DNA of 64,000 bases from a gamma proteobacterium SCGC AAA076-P13 (GCA_000384935.1 ARRA01000001.1:263795-327794); one strand, 5' to 3'. Numbered from the stretch's first letter, positions 53,256-64,000 are shown. Notes: generated from the sequence alone by a model not told the origin. A program made the numbers and translations.

Positions 53256-54171
53256 TGCTTGTTGGTTTATCTGTAATGGTTCCCAGCAATACCTCTAGGC
53301 TTCCAAGAGCCTTAGTAATGTCTGATGGAACAACTAATGTTTTTGACTGTCCTGAAGAGGCAATAGCAGTTAAACCATCTACCTGTCTTTTCATAATCTC
53401 GTAATTAATAGCTGGTTGGCCATCGTCTTTTATAGCTTGGCCAACAACACGAGTTTGCTCAGCATCTGCATCAGCTTTAATTTTAACTGCATATGCCTCG
53501 GCATCAGCAGAAACCTTAACTGCTTCGGCAACTTTTCTAGCCTCATATAGCTGCGCATCAGCATTTAACTCTATACTTCTTTTATTACCTTCTGCAGTAG
53601 CAATAGTTGCCCTTCTCTCTCTTTCTGCATTTAACTGCTGTCTTTGAGAATCTTTGGTTTGATCATCAACTAACACATCAAGTATTTCAGTTCTTGTAAC
53701 TTCAACTCCCCAGATTGCAGCTGCCTGAATAAGTCTATCCTTTATTTCAGAATTCATTGATTCTCTAGAAGACTGCAGATCATCAAGCTCTAGTTGACCA
53801 GCAGCAGATCTGATTACAGAAATAGCTGTATTTTCTATAGCTAAATCAATATTTTTAATTCTATAAACTGATTTAGAAGCATCTAAAACCCTAAAAAATA
53901 CAGTAGAAACTAAACCTACCTCAACATTATCTTTAGTAATTACTGATATCTGAAATTTAGGAAGTTGCCTTTCAAGAATATCTACTTTATGTGCAACGCT
54001 GTCTATAAAAGGAATAATTATATGCAGTCCAGATTCTAGTGTATTCGTATACTTTCCAAATCTCTCTATGACATATACTTTTGACTGGGGAACAATCTTG
54101 ATACCTAAATACAGTACAAAAATTATTAAAAGGAATAATAATATTAAAAAAATCTGAAAAGTGCTTATCAT
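53248..54171 (-). CDS. qmcA: SPFH/stomatin-family membrane protein (QmcA type)
   Basis: A 307 aa membrane-anchored protein. One helix at residues 5-25 is followed by the SPFH domain (KVYVIERFGKYTNTLESGLH, about 31-50, through about 190) and a coiled-coil region rich in Ala, Glu and Lys (about 195-260, ERERRATIATAEGNKRS). The layout is that of QmcA and paraslipin. Members scaffold membrane proteases or microdomains. It pairs with the NfeD-like gene. Confidence 0.9.
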   Translation of the reverse strand: MISTFQIFLILLFLLIIFVLYLGIKIVPQSKVYVIERFGKYTNTLESGLHIIIPFIDSVAHKVDILERQLPKFQISVITKDNVEVGLVSTVFFRVLDASKSVYRIKNIDLAIENTAISVIRSAAGQLELDDLQSSRESMNSEIKDRLIQAAAIWGVEVTRTEILDVLVDDQTKDSQRQQLNAERERRATIATAEGNKRSIELNADAQLYEARKVAEAVKVSADAEAYAVKIKADADAEQTRVVGQAIKDDGQPAINYEIMKRQVDGLTAIASSGQSKTLVVPSDITKALGSLEVLLGTITDKPTSND

Positions 54172-54259
54172 AGAATTAGGTGCAAAAATTAGTTATAAAA
54201 TAAATATAACAAATTACTCATAATAAAGAAAAGAAATAGAAATCGTTTATATATATAAA

Positions 54260-55426
54260 TTAAATTCTTTCTATGATGGTAGCGTTAGCAGTCCCACCGC
54301 CTTCACATATTGCTTGCAATGCATATCTACCTTTTCTTCTTTCTAGCTCATGGAGCATAGTTGTCATTAGCTTAGTTCCTGTAGCACCCAAAGGATGTCC
54401 AAGTGCTATTGCACCACCATTAACATTAAGCTTATTTTTATCTGCATTTAATTCAATTGCCCATGCCATTGGAACAGGGGCAAATGCTTCATTAACTTCA
54501 TAAAGATCTATTTCGTCAATATTGAGATTTGATTTCTTTAAAGCTAATTTAGAAGCAGGTATTGGGCCAGTAAGCATAAATACAGGATCATCACCAACAA
54601 CTGTTATAGTTTTAATAAGGGCTCTTGGGTTGGTTTTAATCTTCTTAAGGCCCTCGTCATTACATATCATTATTGCCGATGCACCATCAGTTATTTGACT
54701 TGCATTGCCAGCCGTTATGACCCCTCCCTCGATTACTGGGTTAAGACCAGACAAGCCTTCAATAGAAGCATCATATCTAATACCCTCATCTGAAATTACC
54801 ATAGAACCTTTATTGCCTTCAAGTGGAAGAATTTCACTTTTAAATAGATCTGCTTTTGAGGCGTTAGCTGCTTTTATATGACTTTCAAGTGCAAAACTAT
54901 CTAGATCGCTCCTTGAAAGATTCCATTTATCTGCAACAAGCTCTGCGCCAGTAAATTGTGAAAAGAATATACCTGGGTATCTTTTTTCAATACCTTTGGC
55001 ATTAAATGGAAAGCCATGCTCAGCCTTCATTCCATCTGTGATACTTGCACCAATTGGCACTATAGACATGACCTCTACACCACCAGCAATAACAATATCT
55101 TGTGTTCCAGACATAACAGCTTGAGCTGCGAAATGAAGAGCCTGCTGTGATGAGCCACATTGTCTATCAATAGTGGTTCCAGGGACTGACTCAGGTAAGC
55201 TGGATGCTAAAACCGCATTTCTAGCTAAATTACCAGCCTGAGCCCCAACCTGATCAACACAACCAAAAATAACATCATCTATATCTTTTGGATCAACTCC
55301 TGTTTGTTTTACAAGCTCGTCAAGAACCGCGGCCCCCATATCGGCTGGATGCCAATCACTTAAAGAACCATTCTTTTTCCCACCTGGAGTTCGAACTGCA
55401 GATACTATATATGCTTTTTCGGCCAT
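54260..55426 (-). CDS. thiolase (acetyl-CoA C-acyltransferase)
   Basis: Type II thiolase of 388 aa. The nucleophilic cysteine lies in DRQCGSSQQALHFAAQAV near residue 89, the catalytic His in NGGAIALGHPLGATGTK near 343, and the second Cys in AICEGGGTANATII near 378. It may act in fatty-acid oxidation (FadA-like) or acetoacetyl-CoA formation; no other fad gene is adjacent. Its ribosome-binding site lies inside the recA terminator hairpin. Confidence 0.93.
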   Translation of the reverse strand: MAEKAYIVSAVRTPGGKKNGSLSDWHPADMGAAVLDELVKQTGVDPKDIDDVIFGCVDQVGAQAGNLARNAVLASSLPESVPGTTIDRQCGSSQQALHFAAQAVMSGTQDIVIAGGVEVMSIVPIGASITDGMKAEHGFPFNAKGIEKRYPGIFFSQFTGAELVADKWNLSRSDLDSFALESHIKAANASKADLFKSEILPLEGNKGSMVISDEGIRYDASIEGLSGLNPVIEGGVITAGNASQITDGASAIMICNDEGLKKIKTNPRALIKTITVVGDDPVFMLTGPIPASKLALKKSNLNIDEIDLYEVNEAFAPVPMAWAIELNADKNKLNVNGGAIALGHPLGATGTKLMTTMLHELERRKGRYALQAICEGGGTANATIIERI

Positions 55427-55461
55427 AAAAAAATCCCTATTAAAATATATTCAATAGGGAT
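55427..55461 (-). terminator. rho-independent terminator of recA, overlapping the thiolase start
   Basis: On the leftward strand a 9-base perfect stem, ATCCCTATT (55461-55453) with AATAGGGAT (55441-55433), with an 11-base loop, is followed by seven T. The T-run ends directly at the thiolase ATG. The 3' arm AGGGA is also the only ribosome-binding site for the thiolase, so the hairpin would mask it. Confidence 0.75.
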
Positions 55462-55479
55462 AATTGTATCAACAAAAAA

Positions 55480-56496
55480 CTATTTTGTAGATTTTGCTTT
55501 ACTTGCTATATATTCTTTACGTATTTCATCAAGAAGATTTTCACGAATTTTTGCATTCTCTTTCAGGAATAGTCCTGCTTTGGCTTTTCCTTGCCCAATG
55601 GTTTCACCATTTAATTTATAGAATGCTCCTGATTTTTCAATTAATCCAAGTTTATTTCCATAGTCAAGAATCTCTCCTTCAGAGTTAATGCCTTGGCCAT
55701 ACATTATCTGGAACTCGGCTTGTTTAAATGGAGGTGAGACCTTGTTTTTAACAACTTTTACTCTTGTCTCATTACCCATTATTTCATCCCCTTCTTTAAC
55801 AGCACCAATTCTTCTTATATCCAATCTAACCGAAGAATAAAATTTAAGAGCATTACCACCAGTTGTAGTTTCTGGGCTACCAAACATAACTCCAATTTTC
55901 ATTCTGATCTGATTAATAAAAACAACGGTTGCTCCAGACCTTTGGATATTTCCTGTTATTTTTCTTAGAGCTTGGGACATTAATCTTGCTTGTAAGCCAA
56001 CATGATGATCGCCCATTTCACCTTCAATTTCTGCCCTTGGAACTAATGCAGCAACAGAATCAATAATAACTAAATCAACGCTATTTGATTTAACCAGCAT
56101 GTCAGCCACTTCAAGAGCTTGTTCGCCTGTATCTGGTTGGGAAAGTAGTAACTCATCAACATTCACACCTAGCTTTTCTGCATACTGAGGATCAAGTGCA
56201 TGTTCAGCATCTATAAACGCACATGTTCCACCATTTTTTTGACATTGAGCAATTATTTGAAGTGTTAGGGTTGTCTTTCCTGATGACTCGGGACCATATA
56301 TTTCAGTTACCCTGCCTTTAGGAATACCACCTATTCCAAGGGCAATATCCAGACCCACAGAACCTGTAGAAATAGATGGGATATCTAGTATCTCCCTATC
56401 TCCCATTCTCATAACGGTACCCTTACCGAAATGACTATCGATATCCGCAAGTGTATCTTTTAGTGTTTTATTACTCGTATCTTTTGATTTAGCCAT
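55480..56496 (-). CDS. recA: recombinase RecA
   Basis: Strand-exchange ATPase and SOS co-protease. It has 338 aa. The Walker A motif is [13 protein letters not shown] (residues 69-81), Walker [11 protein letters not shown] near 143, and the DNA-binding loops contain [21 protein letters not shown] (in two parts) and [19 protein letters not shown] strong AGGAGAT site precedes the ATG. An SOS box covers its promoter. No recX lies downstream. Confidence 0.99.
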   Translation of the reverse strand: MAKSKDTSNKTLKDTLADIDSHFGKGTVMRMGDREILDIPSISTGSVGLDIALGIGGIPKGRVTEIYGPESSGKTTLTLQIIAQCQKNGGTCAFIDAEHALDPQYAEKLGVNVDELLLSQPDTGEQALEVADMLVKSNSVDLVIIDSVAALVPRAEIEGEMGDHHVGLQARLMSQALRKITGNIQRSGATVVFINQIRMKIGVMFGSPETTTGGNALKFYSSVRLDIRRIGAVKEGDEIMGNETRVKVVKNKVSPPFKQAEFQIMYGQGINSEGEILDYGNKLGLIEKSGAFYKLNGETIGQGKAKAGLFLKENAKIRENLLDEIRKEYIASKAKSTK

Positions 56497-56508
56497 CTTA
56501 ATCTCCTT

Positions 56509-56528
56509 TACTGTATATTTATACAGTA
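56509..56528 (-). promoter_or_regulatory. LexA (SOS) box of recA
   Basis: CTGT-ATATTTAT-ACAG at 56511-56526 is a perfect CTGT-N8-ACAG operator, flanked by TA on each side as in the E. coli consensus. It lies 14 bases before recA and overlaps the predicted -10. LexA should repress recA here. Confidence 0.92.
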
Positions 56529-56552
56529 TATTACTATTTAAGAAATTTACAA
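56525..56552 (-). promoter_or_regulatory. recA: predicted recA promoter
   Basis: Leftward TTGTAA (56552-56547) and TATACT (56530-56525) are separated by 16 bases. The -10 overlaps the LexA box, which fits repression by steric block. Confidence 0.65.
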
Positions 56553-56572
56553 CTTTAAAGTATATTTTTTTC

Positions 56573-56601
56573 TTGTTTTATCTTAAAGTCACCATTAAAT
56601 A
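56573..56601 (+). promoter_or_regulatory. possible fdxA promoter
   Basis: Rightward TTGTTT (56573-56578) and TAAATA (56596-56601) are 17 bases apart in the recA-fdxA gap. The -10 is weak, so this is a tentative call. Confidence 0.3.
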
Positions 56602-56625
56602 ATACTTTAATTTAGGTGAAATTAT

Positions 56626-56949
56626 ATGACCTTTGTGGTTACTGAAGCATGTATAAAATGTAAGTACACTGATTGTGTTGAAGTGTGTCCTGTAGATTGT
56701 TTTTATGAAGGCCCGGACTTTCTTGTTATTCATCCAGATGAATGCATTGACTGTGCTTTATGTGAACCTGAATGCCCTATAGATGCCATTTTGTCTGAAG
56801 ATGAATTGCCTGAAGATCAGATTGAGTTTATTGAAATTAATGCTCGACTCTCAGAAGTTTATGAAAATATTACAGAAGCAAAAGAGCCGCTCCCAGATGC
56901 TAAAAAATTTGAAACAGTGATAAATAAAAGGAGTTTGATAGACTTATAA
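56626..56949 (+). CDS. fdxA: 7Fe ferredoxin FdxA
   Basis: Low-potential electron carrier with a [3Fe-4S] and a [4Fe-4S] cluster. It has 107 aa. The cysteine pattern is [17 protein letters not shown] (residues 9-25) and [16 protein letters not shown] (40-55), with the extended C-terminal tail of the Azotobacter FdI type. AGGTG precedes the ATG. In Pseudomonas fdxA lies near mutS and recA; here recA is divergent and mutS is missing. Its end overlaps the DUF368 gene by 6 bases. Confidence 0.96.
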   Translation: MTFVVTEACIKCKYTDCVEVCPVDCFYEGPDFLVIHPDECIDCALCEPECPIDAILSEDELPEDQIEFIEINARLSEVYENITEAKEPLPDAKKFETVINKRSLIDL

Positions 56950-57684
56950 AGTTACTATTGGAAGAATAGTTATACCACTTATTAAAATTAAAGCAGTGAA
57001 AAAAGTCATGATCTCAAGCTTAAAACTTTTAATTAGCCGGTTTAAAATCTTTGGCATTGTTAGAACTGATATTAAACAGCCTAAAGAAAAAGGCAATAGA
57101 ATAACCCAATTAATAGAGCCGATAGACCCAATAATAATTTCATAAACTCCAAAAGACAATAATATTGCACTGCCAGATATTCCTGGTAATAAGAAGAATG
57201 AAAAAGCAATAAACCCCATAAAAAAAATAAATAAAGGTGATGGATCTAAAGGTGTTGAACTAAACTGGCTCAACAGTAAACCAAACAATATGCCAGATAA
57301 AAATTGAATATTTAATCTAATATGTTTACCAAACTCCTCTTTGATTCTAAATACTATTAGGACTGATACTAGGCACATAAGTACGCCTATAAAATATAAA
57401 AAGTATTCAGTGTATGAGGACAGTAAATACAATATAAGATTAGATGCGAGAATTACGCTAAGCACCATTGATAGAAAAAAAGGTATTATCAAGTCAAGAA
57501 AGAAAACTTCATTTAATTTCTTTAGATTGAATGAAAGATTCGATAGCTTTAAATTAGCTAGAAATAAAATAAACTTATCATAAACATTGAAAGCAACTGC
57601 TACGGTAGAGCCAGATATTCCAGGTAAAAGCTCAGCAAGACCAACAAAGAATCCAGAAATAATAAATCTTAACCTCTCACTCAC
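56944..57684 (-). CDS. DUF368-family membrane protein (polyprenyl-phosphate flippase family)
   Basis: A 246 aa protein with about seven or eight membrane helices and an internal duplication: [24 protein letters not shown] (residues 16-39) is echoed by [22 protein letters not shown] (about 163-184). The repeated LPGISGS motif defines the DUF368 family, members of which have been linked to undecaprenyl-phosphate translocation. That role is family knowledge and not visible here. It overlaps pcm by 4 bases. Confidence 0.85.
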   Translation of the reverse strand: MSERLRFIISGFFVGLAELLPGISGSTVAVAFNVYDKFILFLANLKLSNLSFNLKKLNEVFFLDLIIPFFLSMVLSVILASNLILYLLSSYTEYFLYFIGVLMCLVSVLIVFRIKEEFGKHIRLNIQFLSGILFGLLLSQFSSTPLDPSPLFIFFMGFIAFSFFLLPGISGSAILLSFGVYEIIIGSIGSINWVILLPFSLGCLISVLTMPKILNRLIKSFKLEIMTFFTALILISGITILPIVTL

Positions 57685-58361
57685 GAATCATTTCCATCCA
57701 TTGAAATTCCTGGAAGCATTGGTACAAATGCCACGTCATCATAAATATCCTCTTCAATTTTATCAGACAGTTTTGTAATTACATTTAGCTGTTGTGATTT
57801 TGAATTTCCAACTGGTATAACTATTTTTGAGTCTACGTTTAAGCTTTCAATAAGATCTTGTGGATACTGTCTTGGTGCAGCAGCACATATAACACCGTCA
57901 TATTTAATATCTTGATCCCAGTCAACAAAACCATCGCCATGCTTAAATAAAATATTATTTATTTTTAGTTCCCTTAAATTTTCTCTAGATTTAGTTACTA
58001 AAGGTTTGATTCTCTCGACTGCATGAACCTGTTCACAAAAATAAGAAAGGACTGCACTTTGATAACCGCATCCAGAGCCTAACTCTAATACTTGGTTAAG
58101 AACCTTGCCACGTGATTTGGTATGAGAGATTAATAACTCTGTCATTCTTGCAACAATATAAGGCTGAGAAATTGTTTGCTTATAGCCAATTGTTAAAGAT
58201 CGATTTTCATAGGCTCTAGATCTTAAAGCTTCATCTAAAAATATATGTCTTGGAACCTGAGACATGGCATCAAGAACTCTAAAATCTCTTATACCCATTT
58301 CAAGTAGCATTTCGATCATCTCTTCTCTGACCCTTCTAAAGGTAAATCCAGAGCTATTCAT
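57681..58361 (-). CDS. pcm: protein-L-isoaspartate O-methyltransferase
   Basis: Repairs isoaspartyl damage in proteins with SAM. It has 226 aa. The family motif VPRHIFLDEALRSRAYENR (residues 33-51, in two parts) precedes IGYKQTISQPYIVARM, and the SAM loop VLELGSGCGYQSAVLSYF follows near 91. The surE-pcm pair is conserved in gammaproteobacteria, where nlpD and rpoS usually follow; neither is present. Confidence 0.97.
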   Translation of the reverse strand: MNSSGFTFRRVREEMIEMLLEMGIRDFRVLDAMSQVPRHIFLDEALRSRAYENRSLTIGYKQTISQPYIVARMTELLISHTKSRGKVLNQVLELGSGCGYQSAVLSYFCEQVHAVERIKPLVTKSRENLRELKINNILFKHGDGFVDWDQDIKYDGVICAAAPRQYPQDLIESLNVDSKIVIPVGNSKSQQLNVITKLSDKIEEDIYDDVAFVPMLPGISMDGNDS

Positions 58362-59100
58362 TTAAATGCTCTTTAAGGCTTTTCCTTAATTCAACTCGAT
58401 CAAGACCATAATCCAAGACTGATATTGATATAAAGCCATCTTTTACGGCCTCAGCATCAGTTAAATGCTCCTCTTGTATAGGCTCACCAGATAAATTATA
58501 TCGGTATCTTTTTGTATTTTTTTCAGAGAAGACTTCCACAGGCTTTGATGGAACACCTCTTTGCGCCAATGCAGTGATTTTAATTCCCTTGCACTCCTCT
58601 TCAGATAAATCAGGAAAATTCACATTAATAACTTTTCCAGAATATTCTTTAGGTAAATTTTTAACAGTATTAATAATTTCAGCTGTTTTATTAACAATAA
58701 AATTAATATTTTTGGTTTCATATGATGCAACAGACAATGCAATGGGAGGATACTTTAATTTCCTTCCTCCAACAGCAGCTCCTACTGTTCCAGAATATAT
58801 GACATCATTTCCTATATTAGCCCCATGATTAATACCTGAAACCACCATATCAAATTCAAAATCAACCATACCAAGCAGCCCAAAATAAGTGCAATCTGCC
58901 GGCGTTCCATCAACTGAATAAATTCTTTCATCAATCTTAACTATTTCTATTTCTTTCAAAAAAGATATTGCAGCACTCATACCACTGCAGTTTCCTTTCG
59001 GGGCAATCATCCAAACTTCATGATCTTCCGACAGTCTTTTGTATAGGTTTTGAATGTTTGGGGCAAGATAACCATCATCGTTTGTAAGGAGTATTTTCAT
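58354..59100 (-). CDS. surE: 5'/3'-nucleotidase SurE
   Basis: Metal-dependent phosphatase for nucleoside monophosphates. It has 248 aa. The active site is NDDG in KILLTNDDGYLAPNI (residues 2-16), and VSGINHGANIGNDVIYSGTVGAA near 85 carries the metal-binding Asn. It overlaps pcm by 8 bases. Confidence 0.97.
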   Translation of the reverse strand: MKILLTNDDGYLAPNIQNLYKRLSEDHEVWMIAPKGNCSGMSAAISFLKEIEIVKIDERIYSVDGTPADCTYFGLLGMVDFEFDMVVSGINHGANIGNDVIYSGTVGAAVGGRKLKYPPIALSVASYETKNINFIVNKTAEIINTVKNLPKEYSGKVINVNFPDLSEEECKGIKITALAQRGVPSKPVEVFSEKNTKRYRYNLSGEPIQEEHLTDAEAVKDGFISISVLDYGLDRVELRKSLKEHLNE

Positions 59101-59105
59101 AATTT

Positions 59106-60239
59106 TTATTTAAGATTTACTAAGGATTGAACTGCGATAGCTTTATTTTGACCTATGATACCAATCTTTTCAGCTGTTGTAGCCTTTAGTCCGATTTTAG
59201 ATTTTGGTATATTTAAAATACATGAAAGGCTCTCTATTATTGAGTCTCTATGTGGTGATATTTTTGGTGATTCACAAATTATAGTTGCGTCAATATTGTA
59301 GATTTCTAGATTTAAGTCTTTAATTTTTTCTAAGCAAAATTTAATTATATTTTTGCTATCTAGTCCTTTGTTGGCTTCATCTTTATCAGAGAAAAATATT
59401 CCAATATCTCCTAAGGCTGAAGCTCCTAGTATAGAGTCTGCTATTGAATGAAGAAGAACATCACCATCAGAGTGAGCTTCTATCTCATATTCACATTTAA
59501 GAAAATACCCACCTATTAATATCCCCTTTCCTGATTTATATGTATGGAGATCGAAACCCGTTCCAGTTCTTGTAACAAACTTATTTAAAAGTTCTAGATC
59601 TTCTTTATGTGTGATTTTGATATTCGAAGATCTGCCTTGAATTCTAGAAATAATTAAATTTTTTGATTCCATGACGAATGATTCATCTGGAATGGCTGTA
59701 CCCAAAGAAATTAATGAATTTAATGCCGGTTTCAATTTATCTATTTTTGAAATTTGAGGAGTTTGAACAAGATAATAATCTGTTTTATCCTCAGTTAAGT
59801 TTTCATGAACATTCTTTATCGAATCAACTACTGGAATATAAAATATGGAACAATCTGAATTTGATCGCATAATCTCATTATAAATATTAGTAATGTCGCC
59901 TTCATTAATATTTGGTCTTGCTGCATCGTGAGTAATCACATATTCAAAGTTTTTAACCTCATCATGGTTTAAAGCATTTTTAACTGATTCAGCACGGGTC
60001 TTTCCACCCTTAACTAAAACCACCTTTGGGTGATTAAAAAAAGCTTGTTGAGGTATATATGGATCTGAATCCGATATTGGAATGATAATTTTAGCAACCA
60101 AGTGACAGTCCAAGAATGGCTGGACAGACGATTCAATAACAGTGTTTCCATTTAAGTATTCATATTGTTTAGGTTTATTTTTTCCAAACCTTTGTCCAAT
60201 GCCGGCTGCTGGAATTATTGCTAGTAGCTTATTACTCAT
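59106..60239 (-). CDS. ispDF: bifunctional IspD-IspF (MEP pathway)
   Basis: A fusion of CDP-ME synthase (IspD) and MECDP synthase (IspF). It has 377 aa. The IspD half (1-218) starts LAIIPAAGIGQRFGKNKPKQYEYL and has VITHDAARPN near 101. The IspF half (about 222-377) carries metal ligands D230 and H232 (GTGFDLH) and H264 (SDGDVLLHS). No frameshift is needed and the linker is only a few residues. In most gammaproteobacteria ispD and ispF are separate adjacent genes; fused forms are common in alpha- and epsilonproteobacteria. Confidence 0.96.
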   Translation of the reverse strand: MSNKLLAIIPAAGIGQRFGKNKPKQYEYLNGNTVIESSVQPFLDCHLVAKIIIPISDSDPYIPQQAFFNHPKVVLVKGGKTRAESVKNALNHDEVKNFEYVITHDAARPNINEGDITNIYNEIMRSNSDCSIFYIPVVDSIKNVHENLTEDKTDYYLVQTPQISKIDKLKPALNSLISLGTAIPDESFVMESKNLIISRIQGRSSNIKITHKEDLELLNKFVTRTGTGFDLHTYKSGKGILIGGYFLKCEYEIEAHSDGDVLLHSIADSILGASALGDIGIFFSDKDEANKGLDSKNIIKFCLEKIKDLNLEIYNIDATIICESPKISPHRDSIIESLSCILNIPKSKIGLKATTAEKIGIIGQNKAIAVQSLVNLK

Positions 60240-60534
60240 CTTGTACTTTTACCTCATTCTCAAATGAAATGAACTCCTCATCTGGGTATGAAAGGTTAAG
60301 TTTTTCCCTTGCAAAATTTTCAACATGTTCATTAGATTTTTGAGCATTTTCAATTTCAAATTCTAAAATATCATTCTGATTTTTTAAATCATTATTCTTT
60401 ATAATTTGTAAGTTGGTCGCTTCTACAAGAAGAGATTTTTGTTGATAGTTATTTGTACCAAAAAAAATACTATTTAATAAGACTATTATGAGCAATATTA
60501 AAAAAGCGGCCAATAAATAGAAAAGTCGATTCAT
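60232..60534 (-). CDS. ftsB: cell division protein FtsB
   Basis: Bitopic divisome protein that works with FtsL and FtsQ. It has 100 aa. One membrane helix (residues 5-24) is followed by a coiled coil (about 30-65, [17 protein letters not shown]) and a short acidic end with [15 protein letters not shown], the FtsB signature. It overlaps eno by 4 bases and ispDF by 8, as in the conserved eno-ftsB-ispD order. Confidence 0.93.
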   Translation of the reverse strand: MNRLFYLLAAFLILLIIVLLNSIFFGTNNYQQKSLLVEATNLQIIKNNDLKNQNDILEFEIENAQKSNEHVENFAREKLNLSYPDEEFISFENEVKVQDE

Positions 60535-61808
60535 TTAGAAATATTAAGTTCTATATTCTCCTCTTCAATCCATAGAAGCCGGTTATATTTTGCAACCCTA
60601 TCAGATCTACAGGGAGCGCCAGTTTTGATTTGCCCTGCACCAAGACCTACTGCAAGATCTGCAATAGTTGTGTCTTCAGTCTCTCCTGATCTATGTGAAA
60701 TAATTGATTTATAATTATTTGAATTCGCCAAGTGAATTGTTTCTACTGTTTCGGTAATTGATCCTATTTGATTAAATTTAATTAAAATAGAGTTTGCTAA
60801 GCCTTCATCAATACCATTTTTAAAAATTACTTTATTGGTTACAAATAAGTCATCACCGACTAATTGACATTTATGTCCAATTTTTTCAGTTAGTATTTTC
60901 CAACCATTGTAATCATTTTCATCCATTCCATCTTCAATGGATATAATTGGGTAGTTGTCGACTAGATGTTCTAAATAATCTGCAAAGGATTCAGAATTTA
61001 ATGACCTTCCCTCTCCTGATAATAGATATTGACCATCTTTAAAAAATTCACTAGCTGCACAATCCAGCGCAATAAAGACATCTTTTCCTGGTATAAGTTT
61101 TGAGTCTTCTATTGCCCTTAAAATTAATTTTATTGCATCTTCATTACTTTGTAGGTTGGGGGCAAACCCTCCCTCATCTCCAACAGCGGTTGATAGTTTT
61201 TCTGATTTTAAAATTGATTTCAAGTTCCAATAGATTTCTGAGGACCATCTCATGGCCTCCTTCATATCTGATGCTCTCTTTGGAATGATCATAAATTCTT
61301 GAATATCTATATTATTATCAGCATGCTCACCACCATTTAAAATATTAAGCATTGGCATAGGGAGATTCGGAGAAACTTGATGGCCTGTAATATCTTTATA
61401 TATATCTGCAAAATGGGTATGAAGAGGTATTTTTTTATTTTTGGCTGCGGCATGAGAAACAGCAAGAGAAACCGCAAGAATAGCATTAGCACCGAGACTA
61501 GATTTATCACTAGTTCCATCTAAATCAACTAATGTTTGATCAATTAATTTTTGATCTCTAGGGTCAAGATTTATAAGAAGTGGGGCAATAATATCATTAA
61601 TATTAGCAACAGCCTTATCGACACCTTTGCCCATGTAAAGCTTATCACCATCTCTTAATTCTAAGGCTTCTTTTGTTCCTGTTGATGCTCCACTAGGAAC
61701 CATTGCACTTGCCTGAACTCCACATCCAAGAATTACCTTACAGGAAATAGTGGGTAGTCCTCTAGAATCTAAAACTTGAATAGCCTTTATTGATTTGATC
61801 CAAGTCAT
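60531..61808 (-). CDS. eno: enolase
   Basis: Glycolytic enzyme and degradosome component that interconverts 2-phosphoglycerate and PEP. It has 425 aa. Motifs are [18 protein letters not shown] (residues 36-53), catalytic E in [11 protein letters not shown], metal ligands in ALDCAASEF and [11 protein letters not shown], and [17 protein letters not shown] near 370. It sits between kdsA and ftsB. Confidence 0.99.
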   Translation of the reverse strand: MTWIKSIKAIQVLDSRGLPTISCKVILGCGVQASAMVPSGASTGTKEALELRDGDKLYMGKGVDKAVANINDIIAPLLINLDPRDQKLIDQTLVDLDGTSDKSSLGANAILAVSLAVSHAAAKNKKIPLHTHFADIYKDITGHQVSPNLPMPMLNILNGGEHADNNIDIQEFMIIPKRASDMKEAMRWSSEIYWNLKSILKSEKLSTAVGDEGGFAPNLQSNEDAIKLILRAIEDSKLIPGKDVFIALDCAASEFFKDGQYLLSGEGRSLNSESFADYLEHLVDNYPIISIEDGMDENDYNGWKILTEKIGHKCQLVGDDLFVTNKVIFKNGIDEGLANSILIKFNQIGSITETVETIHLANSNNYKSIISHRSGETEDTTIADLAVGLGAGQIKTGAPCRSDRVAKYNRLLWIEEENIELNISK

Positions 61809-61813
61809 GTTTA

Positions 61814-62653
61814 TTAAAAAATATCTAATATGTCTTGATCTTTTATAAATACATCAAGCTCTTTTATTTGCTTTAAAAAAGGTTCCAGCATATCCAGCCG
61901 AAGGGCACACGGACCATCGCATTTAGCATTATCTGGATCAGGGTGTGCTTCTAAAAAAAGACCTGCTATGCCTTGTGACATACCTGCTTTTGCTAAACTA
62001 AGAAGGTATTCCCTTCTTCCACCAGCAGCATTTCCTAAACCTCCAGGAAGTTGGAGCGAGTGCGTTACATCAAAAATAGTAGGTTTGTTCAGGTTTTTAA
62101 GAATTTGGAAATTAAGAGTATCAACAATTAGATTATTGTATCCAAATGAATTACCTCTCTCGCATAATGTAATTTTATTATTACCAGCAGATTCACATTT
62201 CTCAATAATATTTTTCATTTCTGGTGCGGATAGGAATTGTGGTTTTTTAAATTGCAGAATGGACGAGGTTTTTGCGGCAGCAACAACTAGGTCTGTTTGA
62301 CGAGCTAAGAATGCTGGAATTTGAACAACCTCACATACCTCACTGACTGGCAAAGCTTGACTGGGTTCGTGGATATCAGTAATAGTAGCAATATTAAATT
62401 GGCTCGAAACTTCTTGTAATATTTTTAAGCCCTCTTCTAGACCAGGCCCCCTAAAAGATGTTACTGAGCTTCTATTTGCTTTATCAAATGAGCCTTTAAA
62501 GATGTAATTAATATTTAGTTTGTCAGAAATAACTTTAAATTTTTCAGCTACTTCCATTGCTAGATCACGAGACTCTAAAACATTTACCCCACCCATCAAA
62601 GTCATGGGCTCGGAATTACCGATAGTAAAATCTCTTAGCTCTAAATTATTCAT
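61814..62653 (-). CDS. kdsA: KDO-8-phosphate synthase
   Basis: Makes Kdo-8-phosphate from PEP and arabinose-5-phosphate for LPS. It has 279 aa. Substrate-binding stretches are [12 protein letters not shown] near residue 52, the ITDIHE pattern near 91, [12 protein letters not shown] near 111, and [15 protein letters not shown] with [14 protein letters not shown] near 235. It lies 2 bases after pyrG. It shows that the organism makes Kdo-containing LPS. Confidence 0.98.
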   Translation of the reverse strand: MNNLELRDFTIGNSEPMTLMGGVNVLESRDLAMEVAEKFKVISDKLNINYIFKGSFDKANRSSVTSFRGPGLEEGLKILQEVSSQFNIATITDIHEPSQALPVSEVCEVVQIPAFLARQTDLVVAAAKTSSILQFKKPQFLSAPEMKNIIEKCESAGNNKITLCERGNSFGYNNLIVDTLNFQILKNLNKPTIFDVTHSLQLPGGLGNAAGGRREYLLSLAKAGMSQGIAGLFLEAHPDPDNAKCDGPCALRLDMLEPFLKQIKELDVFIKDQDILDIF

Positions 62654-62655
62654 AG

Positions 62656-64000
<1,345 letters not shown>

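Overview
This 64 kb window comes from a compact, AT-rich (by eye about one third G+C) gammaproteobacterial chromosome. Protein content and gene order are gammaproteobacterial throughout: ribF-ileS-lspA-ispH, sdhCDAB-sucAB-lpd-sucCD, iscRSUA-fdx-iscX-ndk-rlmN-rodZ-ispG-hisS-yfgM-bamB-der, dapA-bamC-purC, bcp/perM/bepA, aspS-yebC-ybgC-tolQRAB-pal-cpoB, and pyrG-kdsA-eno-ftsB-ispDF-surE-pcm. Very short gaps, many ATGA overlaps, convergent genes whose ends overlap, and several genes missing from conserved neighbourhoods fit a streamlined marine lineage of the SAR86 type. That assignment is inference. No phage, insertion sequence, CRISPR array or rRNA operon was seen, and no stretch over 300 bases lacks a gene.

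Layout. 1-1312: groES and the 5' part of groEL. 1410-10728: a leftward run for envelope and housekeeping work (vanZ-like, ampG, ampD, ispH, lspA, ileS, ribF, murJ, msrB). 10792-13107: a probable winged-helix regulator, pdxB and a hexapeptide acyltransferase. 13217-14575: a MATE exporter on the plus strand. 14572-25804: a leftward TCA operon, sdhCDAB-sucAB-lpd-sucCD, ending in a small protein that resembles phage T7 gp2.5-type ssDNA-binding proteins. 25890-36749: der back to iscR, one long leftward block that covers Fe-S assembly, the Fe-S enzymes IspG and RlmN, and outer-membrane assembly. 36776-42522: purC, bamC, dapA, then bcp, perM and bepA. 42509-49574: an ADP/ATP-translocase-like carrier, tRNA-Lys, the Tol-Pal operon, ybgC, a PD-(D/E)XK nuclease and yebC. 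49577-56496: aspS, an FmdB-type zinc ribbon, a short proS, an NfeD/SPFH pair, a thiolase and an SOS-controlled recA. 56626-64000: fdxA, a DUF368 protein, pcm, surE, a fused ispDF, ftsB, eno, kdsA and the 3' part of pyrG.

The genes work together in several ways. The MEP isoprenoid pathway is represented by IspDF, IspG and IspH, and the last two need the Fe-S clusters the isc operon builds. AmpG and AmpD recycle peptidoglycan, while MurJ, RodZ and FtsB build the wall. BamB, BamC, BepA, Tol-Pal and LspA maintain the outer membrane.

The points most worth a second look are these. A phage/archaeal-resolvase-like nuclease sits where ruvC-ruvA-ruvB normally lie. A gp2.5-like protein is appended to the TCA operon. 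The isc operon lacks hscBA although IscU keeps an LPPIK motif. A near-consensus type 1 IscR site overlaps the end of purC and a possibly leaderless iscR promoter. A recA terminator hairpin carries the thiolase ribosome-binding site.
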